Source: Megalonaias nervosa (lineage: Eukaryota; Mollusca; Bivalvia; Unionida; Unionidae). From it: a stretch of 64,000 nucleotides of DNA. Position numbers and translations under genes: made by a program. This document shows, piece after piece, positions 57,762 through 64,000 of the stretch. Numbering within the stretch: the stretch's first letter is position 1; each line of letters starts with the position of its first letter. The notes below the pieces were generated by a model. That model saw nothing but the letters and a program-made list of their open reading frames with translations. It ran no database searches and had not been told where the DNA came from. The DNA lies in assembly GCA_016617855.1 (NCBI GenBank), contig JAECUM010009324.1, forward strand, positions 21,691-85,690, written 5' to 3'.

Positions 57762-59136
57762 TACAACTCCGTCAAAAACTACCTGCAAAAGAAATAGCAT
57801 TAGCACAATTGCGAGTTTATTATAGCTGGCCAAATATTAAATCAAAACCATTTGGTGGACTACAGCCAAATAATTCATTAGTATTCGCCAATAAGAATAA
57901 ACCTGATGGAACTCCTGATTGGCAAGTAGTTGCTATTCCAACGGGCAGTTATCAAATAGAACAGATTAATGATGAGTTCCAACGCAGAATTAAATCTATT
58001 ACAGGAAAAGAATCAAAAATAGCAATTACTGTCTACGAACCGACATTATCAGCGGTTATTGAAATAAATTCCCCTGATTATTCCGTAGATATTTATCAAA
58101 GTTCGATTAGATCAGTATTAGGATGGCCTGAAGTTCCACCGGATTATCAAGTATCACCAGAACCGCAACGATCTGATTTCGTCGTAGATGTTGAAAAATT
58201 TATAAAACCTCCAGAATATCAAAAAACTTATCGTTTATAGAGACTCCGGATGCTTATCGTGGTTATGCACAGTATACTCATTTTATAGATTTTGTTCGGG
58301 GTAAAGGTACAACAAGAATAGCAACAATTAATGTTGAAGAAATTAACTCAAAATCAAGACCAATTAAATCTGAACACGGACGTGTACTTAATGATCTAAG
58401 AAATTTATTTTCCAGCATCAGCACTTCCTACAACGATGACTTAAAAAATCAAATAATTGAAACAATACAACATTTGAATCAGGTTGCATCAGACTTAGAA
58501 TATGTAAATAAGGCTATCGTTGATAGAGAAAAAACATTAAACGTACCGGTAGATAGATTTCTTAGTACCTATATAGTTAATGAAGATGATCCTATTCAGC
58601 GAGTAAGCTATAAACGTTTATTTAAAACAGTATTTCTTAAATATTATGGAATCACAGAAGAACAGCTACCAACATTTGTAATTCCTGGATTTAACTCTGA
58701 AGAGCTAAAGAAGTCAGTTAATGATCTTATTGATGAACATTTTAAAAGAATATGTGATTCATGGAAAAAATTAATACCCACACCAACTATTCTTAAATAT
58801 AATAATGATCCACATGGTGGAGGTCGCCATATCTCACCTGGTATTGTTAATATAACATCTACGATCGCGGTCAATCTAGTATGTGACGTAATTGATGATA
58901 GTTATCAAGTAGATCTTTCAAAGTCTAACCAGGCCCAACAGGGGTATATACTATATACATTCAGTCCTAAAGATCCGCCCGGGTGGTTAATTGTATCTAA
59001 GCCAATTAATCCAATTTATCTACGTGTACATAATCCATTATTGTCAAGAATAAATTTCAAACTTACTGACCAGACAGGAAACATTCTGGATCTACGAGGA
59101 GAGTCTCTTAATATTAATTTGTATATACGCTCGTAG
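57724..59136 (+). pseudogene. Penton-like capsid protein with two frameshifts
   Basis: The N-terminal ATG at 57724 (AATAATA before it) overlaps the preceding gene. The frame must change near 57750-57760 to reach KEIALAQLRVYYSWPNIKSK, and again near 58235 to continue into the last part (open from before 58243 to the TAG-ended 59136). PTGSYQIEQINDEF and the closing LDLRGESLNINLYI resemble the ends of a penton-type protein that accompanies this capsid family, with a ~220-residue extra region (about 58180-58830) between them. Either this is one gene with an inserted domain, or two genes are fused by my reading. The two shifts cancel each other. The initiator-like TTG codons at 57809 and 58474 are not convincing starts. 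Confidence 0.55.
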
Positions 59137-59452
59137 AACGTCTGATTAAATAATCAGGGGCAAAAAATAATCTGATGAGTAAATATATGAATAATAATCA
59201 ATTCCTATGATTAAAGCAATTGTATATATAATAATACTACTACGTCGTTACCTGTACAAACCCAGTTGTATATACGTGTATAGCGTATTAGTCCGTCTGT
59301 CTGTTACCTTAACGAACTATAACTCATACGTGCAATTATTTTATAAATTTTGAAAAATTGAAGTACAGTTCTACTTTCTATTAGTAATACAAGTCCTGTG
59401 AGATAGCGCAAATATTTTTTATATACTTAAATTTAACTGTATTATTGATAAG

Positions 59453-59526
59453 AGAGCGATGGCCGAAGTGGTAAGACGGTTGGACGTAGATCGAAGTTGT
59501 GCAGACTGTCGTGTGTTCGAGTCTCC
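59453..59526 (+). other. tRNA-like relic (Ser/Leu-type head)
   Basis: TGGCCGAAGTGG resembles the internal A box (one mismatch), and GTTCGAGTC is a perfect B box at suitable distance, with an intervening TTGGA...TCGAA anticodon-stem-like pair. The acceptor and T stems do not pair, so it is not a working tRNA. It may still be transcribed by RNA polymerase III, or be a decayed SINE head. It differs from the family A SINE. Confidence 0.4.
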
Positions 59527-59756
59527 AAAAATGCTAAAGATATTTTATCTTGCATTTGGCGACGGATGCTTTTTAATTGGGGTACGAAACCCAACAGAAA
59601 AATAATACAACTTTCCCACCATGTAACCACGTGGTGGGTGTAATTTTGCACTCCCCGGGGTTTTATATGGGGGGAGAGTTGTATAAAATCTGTTGGACGT
59701 AGATAAACCCCCTTGTATTCTGTCCATAGTTAAGTTTATTGTTAAGTTTGTTGTAA

Positions 59757-60105
59757 AGTTTATGTTTGTACTGTCTGCAAAAATCAAAATCATCACCATT
59801 TGTATATATTCATGTTCATATAATCATATGTCATTAGGATAAGTTTATGTTTGTGCCGTCTGCAAAAATCAAAATCATCACCATTTGTATATATTCATGT
59901 TCATATAATCATATGTCATTAGGATAAGTTTATGTTTGTGCCGTCTGCAAAAAATATAATCATAAGCATCTGTATATAATCATAAGCATCTGTATATAAT
60001 CATATGTCATTAGGATAAGTTTATGTTTGTGCCGTCTGCAAAAAATATAATCATAAGCATCTGGATATAATCATAAGCATCTGTATATAATCATAATCAT
60101 CCTCA
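59757..60105. repeat. Four tandem 85-91-bp repeats
   Basis: Each unit begins AGTTTATGTTTGT.C.GTCTGC, starting at 59757, 59842, 59927 and 60018. The first two are nearly identical. The last two carry a nested ~21-bp repeat (ATAATCATAAGCATCTGTAT). The unit structure resembles iterons of a replication origin. Confidence 0.9.
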
Positions 60106-60250
60106 AAACAGTCCCCTGACCTTCTGATCCTGCTAGGATGTCATATGGCAACCTAGGGGTTCACATAGGGTTATTGGGGACTACATTTTTTTTAATAATT
60201 ATTCAGAGACTGATATTATTTTTTATTTTAAAGAAATAATTATATATATA

Positions 60251-60577
60251 ATGAACAAAGAAAACATTAATGATATTATTTCTGCTATTAAAAAATTAAA
60301 ACATAACGGAATAAATCTCTCTGATAATCTCGATCCTGAGAAAATATTATGTGATTATGAAATATTAAAACAAAGAAAATTTGAAAATAAATACACATTA
60401 CCATCCAATTATAAATTCGTAAAATTAATCTATCAGTCTATGTTAGAATCCTTGGCGGTGGTAAATGAAAAACAGGTAAAGCTATTTGCGCCTCTTGCAC
60501 GTTCGATCGAAAATATCAGATCCGAACTATCTCGTGAATACGAGAAAAAGAAGATTGTGGACAATCGTGTAATGTAA
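60251..60577 (+). CDS. Virus-like hypothetical protein (108 aa)
   Basis: An intact small frame follows TTATATATATA directly before the ATG. It is helical and highly charged (about 25% Lys/Arg plus Asp/Glu), with no signal peptide, no membrane segment and no motif I recognise. It is the first gene right of the repeat hub and the only + strand gene before the - strand pair. The composition would suit a small DNA-binding or accessory replication protein, but this is only a guess. Confidence 0.5.
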   Translation: MNKENINDIISAIKKLKHNGINLSDNLDPEKILCDYEILKQRKFENKYTLPSNYKFVKLIYQSMLESLAVVNEKQVKLFAPLARSIENIRSELSREYEKKKIVDNRVM

Positions 60578-60591
60578 TTAAGAAAAATTAT

Positions 60592-60706
60592 GTTATTTGA
60601 TTCTGTCAAAAATGAAAGTGACACTGAGAGCAGCGACGGTGAAGGTACCCATGGCAAAATATAGAGGCGAACTATATACAATTTATTTGTTAGATATATT
60701 CAAATA
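60592..60706 (+). other. Short spacer with a possible 24- or 39-codon frame
   Basis: Two tiny overlapping frames, from ATG 60590 and ATG 60611, fit between the flanking genes. Neither has evidence beyond being open. The convergent - strand gene ends just downstream. Confidence 0.2.
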
Positions 60707-61251
60707 TTATCGTCTGATCGTATTTAATTGAATATACAGATTTGTATACTTTATTCGCGACAATTGCACCGATCGTGGATTTATGCTAAAATGTTTTGCA
60801 GCCGCATTAATTGAGGGAAAAATTATTTCCCGTCCTGTTTCTGTATTCATGGATTTAATAGCTCTCTTTCCGAATAATTTACATTTTCCAGTATTTCCAC
60901 GTGCAGAATTCTGACTTTGTGTAATAGCTTGCAGGTTAGATAACCGATTATTCTGGGGATCTCCATCAATATGATCAACTACAAGTCCATCTTTGATCAA
61001 TCCAAAATGACATTCGTAGATAAATCTGTGTGATAAATAATGTTTTTTTCCTCCAACACTAAATCTAAAATAACCACGATTATAAACAGTACCAACTGGC
61101 TTTTTTGATCGGCAGTTTCTAATGACACTTCATAATTTGTATATTCTGGATGTTTTACAAATTCGTGTTTATTACGAAATGCTTCTTCTTTTATTTTTCT
61201 TATAAAGTTTTTGTCGATCATTTCATCATAAGTCTGATTTGTCTGAGTCAT
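60707..61251 (-). pseudogene. HNH homing endonuclease (NUMOD4-HNH-NUMOD1) with a frameshift
   Basis: From ATG 61251 (preceded by TATTATTATATAAA) the frame encodes HEFVKHPEYTNYEVS, a NUMOD4-like start. It must shift at about 61105-61125 to reach YFRFSVGGKKHYLSHRFIYE. The HNH nuclease core VVDHIDGDPQNNRLSNLQ follows, then a NUMOD1-like DNA-recognition module (EIIFPSINAAAKHFSIN). The total is about 181 residues, typical for free-standing homing nucleases of phages and large DNA viruses, which make a site-specific cut so that the nuclease gene is copied into empty alleles. It lies on the opposite strand to the capsid genes, next to the zinc-ribbon gene. The core residues appear intact. Confidence 0.75.
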
Positions 61252-61265
61252 TTTATATAATAATA

Positions 61266-61586
61266 TTATTTGTCTAAATCATTGTTTTGAAATCTGGTCA
61301 GATAATCTTCTACGGTTTTTATAGGAGATTTACCTGACAATGTCAAAGTATTATTTTTTTTGTCATAATATCGTTTTAGTTCCCTGTATTTTTTTCCGCC
61401 ACATTTTAAACACAATTGAGTTTTTCCTCTGACTCCAACACCGCATTGAATACATGGTATTGGTCCTGTACTTCCATTTTTGATACTTTGCGCATGATTT
61501 CCGCAGTATTCATTCACGCACGATTTATTACAAGGAGAAGTATGCCCAATTTTGAGCCAAGCACATTTATTTTTTGTTTCAAGCAT
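61266..61586 (-). CDS. Cysteine-rich zinc-binding protein (106 aa)
   Basis: An intact frame follows AGTATATATATA just before the ATG. The N-terminal half has Cys/His spaced as in a zinc knuckle (KCAWLKIGHTSPCNKSCVNE...CGNH). The second half holds a CIQC-x10-CLKC zinc ribbon, followed by a basic helix (KKYRELKRYYDKK). Nucleic-acid or protein binding is likely, and I recall similar unnamed proteins with this element type. It ends 15 bases before the HNH gene on the same strand, so the two may be co-transcribed, and it diverges from the polymerase gene. Confidence 0.65.
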   Translation of the reverse strand: MLETKNKCAWLKIGHTSPCNKSCVNEYCGNHAQSIKNGSTGPIPCIQCGVGVRGKTQLCLKCGGKKYRELKRYYDKKNNTLTLSGKSPIKTVEDYLTRFQNNDLDK

Positions 61587-61630
61587 TATATATATACTAA
61601 AATTTTAATTTAAATATTTGTCTTAATTAT

Positions 61631-61711
61631 ATGAACGAATTATCGGCAATTGAGTCTAAAAGAGCTAGATTCGATTTCGACAGACTATCAGAAATAAATT
61701 TAGTACTTTGA
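61631..61711 (+). CDS. Possible 26-codon upstream frame overlapping the polymerase start (TGATG)
   Basis: ATG 61631, preceded by CTTAATTAT, opens a frame MNELSAIESKRARFDFDRLS that ends at TGA 61709-61711. The next gene's ATG is 61711-61713, so stop and start share one base. It is either a true upstream frame with termination-reinitiation, or the real N-terminus of the polymerase separated by a one-base indel. The latter fits the general pattern of shifts here. Confidence 0.35.
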   Translation: MNELSAIESKRARFDFDRLSEINLVL

Positions 61712-64000
61712 TGCAGGATTTAGCATTAACAAATGAGGATATAACCGAACGTATCCGTGAAGCCAAGAAGGAATTTCGTAATGATGGTGCTGCTCATGTA
61801 TGGTCAACATTCAGAATCGGAAATGTTACTAATATGATGAATGACAAACGAGGAAAAGTAATTATTAATCACCTTGATGATCAAAAATATTTTATTTTAA
61901 TAAAATTTATTGTAAATACAGAAGAAGATACTTGGATTATTCGTGATAAGCGCGATCCAGTCCGCATACAGTCAGGAAATAATATTATTCTTTTGAATAA
62001 TAAATCTAAGCCCGGAATACTAACCGGTGTTGATAAGCCATATTATGAACGTGCATATCCAGTTACTGCAGTTGTATATGCAATATACCCGCTTAATAAT
62101 AAACCTGATGTCAATAATCTTAAACCTATGAGATTGTCAGAGTCAAGAATAAACTGTGTAGCTGAACGAGTTACAGAACATTTCATAAACGCGATACGTG
62201 GTAATGGTTTAACAGATTTAAGGCGTAAAAAAATAAATACGTGGGCAGAATCAGTTAAAGATACTGGAGCATCTATCAGAGATGTTGCTGATCTAGAAAA
62301 GAAATTAATATTTCCAATAACAGTAAAGACGCTGACAGGAGAGATTTTATATAAATCAAAATATGAATCAAGAGGAGCTCCAATAGATATTACTGATCAT
62401 AATTCGCATGCGTGGACCTCAGCAGTAACAATATTTCCACGAGATAGAACGGTTAAATTTTATGATGGACATATATTTGATAAAATCAAAAATATCAGTA
62501 AAAGTGACCCTGTATCCGTTTGGTTATTTCAAAGTTCAGAATATGATTATTACGATCAGTTTGTACGGCCTAATGGTGATATTTACCGTACAGAATCTCT
62601 TAATGTAGAAATGGAACATCTTGCGCTGAAATATACTTCAGACGATGTCAAAGTTAGACAATTATTAAATAATTGTTTTACAGTTCCATCTGCAGCGGCT
62701 CATTTCGCTCAGGAGAAAAATTTATGGAAACCAACGCGATCGGAATTTCTTGAAGATATCCATAAAAGCTGTGTAGAATATGGACACGGAGGATTGTGGA
62801 ATACCAAATATAAGTATAATGACGTTATATCCGTTGATATGGTAGCGTGTTATCCTGGAAGTTTTCTTGGATACGGAGAATGTTCTGAATACTTTAAGAG
62901 ATTCGGACATCCATCACACGAGATGACCAGGGTTGCGATAAACGGACATTTACCAGATTTTGATCTTAACCGGATTTGCTCATGTAGAATCATTCGAGTT
63001 TGCAGAAAATCTCCATCCGATTACTTATGCTTGGTTTGGAAGACATTTTTCAGAAAAATGTTGGGTTCCAATAGTACTATTGCGATATATACTTGATGTT
63101 GGAATTTTAACATTATTGAAGGTGAGTGAGGCAACTATATCGTATAGTCCACAGAAGCAAGTTTGGTTACCAGAACCAAATAGATTTAATATCAATGATG
63201 CCAGAAAAGAATTTCCTGATCTTAATGAAGATGACATTATTAAAATTACTAATAATATACGTAAATGCAGAGACGAGCATGATGAGAAACTTTCAAAAGA
63301 TCTTGGTAGAAAGATAATTGGTAAATTTACTCAAGGAGGAGCCTATGATCATAAAAGACACTGTACAAGATTGATTATGGACGATGCTGAACTCGATTTT
63401 ATAATAGCTGATACAACAGAAAAAAACACATTTATAAATCGAAGTAATGCTTATTTGTCAGACGGAACCAAACTAGGTACAATTGTGAGTTATCTTGATG
63501 GTGACTCACCGCAGTTTACTCATTTAAGATCATCTATGTTGGCATATGTTTCTATAAATCTACTGTCTATGATAAATAGATTTCCTCGTGATGCTGTCGG
63601 AGTCGCCACGGATTCGTTCTACATAAATAAAAAAATATACAGATTTATTAAACCGCTACTTGGTAATGGTGAATGGGGATCATGGAGAATAAAACAAGAA
63701 AATATACTTAGCTATTCTGAATCTGCCGACGTTGAAATTAGGGAAATATATTACAAAAATAATATTCAAATATCAAAATCATCAGCACCATCTGTATATG
63801 ATCCTATGGCTAGACATAAGACTGTTTATCTTAATGGATGCGGTGGTTCAGGTAAAACAACTAGTGTGATTAAATTATTCATGAATAATAATTCAGATAT
63901 AATTGTTTTGACACCGACACATAAACTCGCCAGAGAGATAAAAGAGCGAGGAGTAAAATCGTGTACATATCATAGTTTCTTTAGATGGTGTGGGGACACA
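61711..64000 (+). pseudogene. Family-B DNA polymerase joined to a superfamily-1 helicase, one frameshift, cut by window end
   Basis: The first 462-codon frame runs to 63096 but loses sense at about 62965. From there a second frame is open without a stop to the window edge. Polymerase motif A is DMVACYPGSF (Asp codon 62836). The motif B region is probably KIIGKFTQGG (about 63310). Motif C is VATDSFYI (Asp codon 63611). Only 75 residues later comes a Walker A GCGGSGKTT (63836), followed by IIVLTPTHKLAREI and a TYHSFFRW block, the start of a UvrD/Pif1/RecD-like SF1 helicase. The short distance suggests one polypeptide that copies and unwinds DNA. Polintons carry a polymerase without such a helicase. 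The helicase C-terminus lies outside the window. Confidence 0.75.

Larger units (their letters stand above)
59137..60250. promoter_or_regulatory. Central non-coding hub of the virus-like element
   Basis: This 1.1-kb region separates the capsid-side genes from the replication-side genes. It contains a tRNA-like relic, two hairpins (59615-59638, arms CCCACCA/TGGTGGG; 59651-59676, arms CTCCCC/GGGGAG), a 13-bp direct repeat and a block of 85-91-bp tandem repeats. Repeats plus hairpins between gene blocks are typical of replication origins or enhancers. There is no direct proof here. Confidence 0.45.

Overview
This window is eukaryotic nuclear DNA from an invertebrate. A bivalve-like mollusc or related lophotrochozoan is my inference, from the repeat landscape and the AT-rich, repeat-choked introns. 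It has two unrelated parts: a host centriole gene buried in repeats (about 14.8-40.4 kb) and a virus-like gene cluster (about 52.1-64.0 kb) that runs off the right edge.

Left flank (1-14.8 kb). A decayed DIRS-type tyrosine-recombinase retrotransposon (78-5998) is bounded by inverted terminal repeats. It is followed by a 2.5-kb hAT-like element with a perfect 8-bp target duplication (6390-8884), a mariner-like transposase relic, several copies of one tRNA-derived SINE family with CAA tails, and microsatellites.

Host gene (14.8-40.4 kb, + strand). Ten exons with consistent splice phases encode the main and C-terminal part of CCP110/CP110, the centriolar cap protein that restrains ciliogenesis. 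The amino-terminal exons were not found. Its introns hold minisatellites, a MITE family, a roughly 160-bp satellite split by a second hAT-like copy, and SINEs. Exon 2 needs one reading-frame shift, which is a useful gauge of base-level error in this assembly.

Middle (40.4-52 kb). Here are downstream minisatellites, a solo-LTR candidate, a poly-A run with a 20-N assembly gap at 47689-47708, a perfect 21-bp inverted repeat, and a pogo/Tigger-like transposase pseudogene split by the same SINE family. That SINE occurs on both sides of the N gap, so both sides come from the same kind of host genome.

Virus-like cluster (52.1-64 kb). The late-type genes all lie on the + strand with gaps of about 10-30 bp: a coiled-coil/proline-glutamine-rich protein, a small minor-capsid-like protein, a major-capsid-like protein with one in-frame stop, a hydrophobic core-type protein, an adenain-like cysteine protease, a fibre with a shaft repeat and a C1q/TNF-like head, a two-helix membrane protein and a penton-like protein. 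A 1.1-kb non-coding hub with 85-91-bp repeats and a tRNA-like relic separates them from the replication side: a small + strand gene, an HNH homing endonuclease and a zinc-ribbon protein on the - strand, and a large + strand protein that joins a family-B DNA polymerase core to a superfamily-1 helicase. The gene set recalls Polinton/Maverick- and adintovirus-like elements. However, the polymerase-helicase arrangement is not the Polinton one, and no integrase or packaging ATPase is visible in the window. Nearly all the damage is one-base frameshifts, so sequencing error and true decay are both possible.
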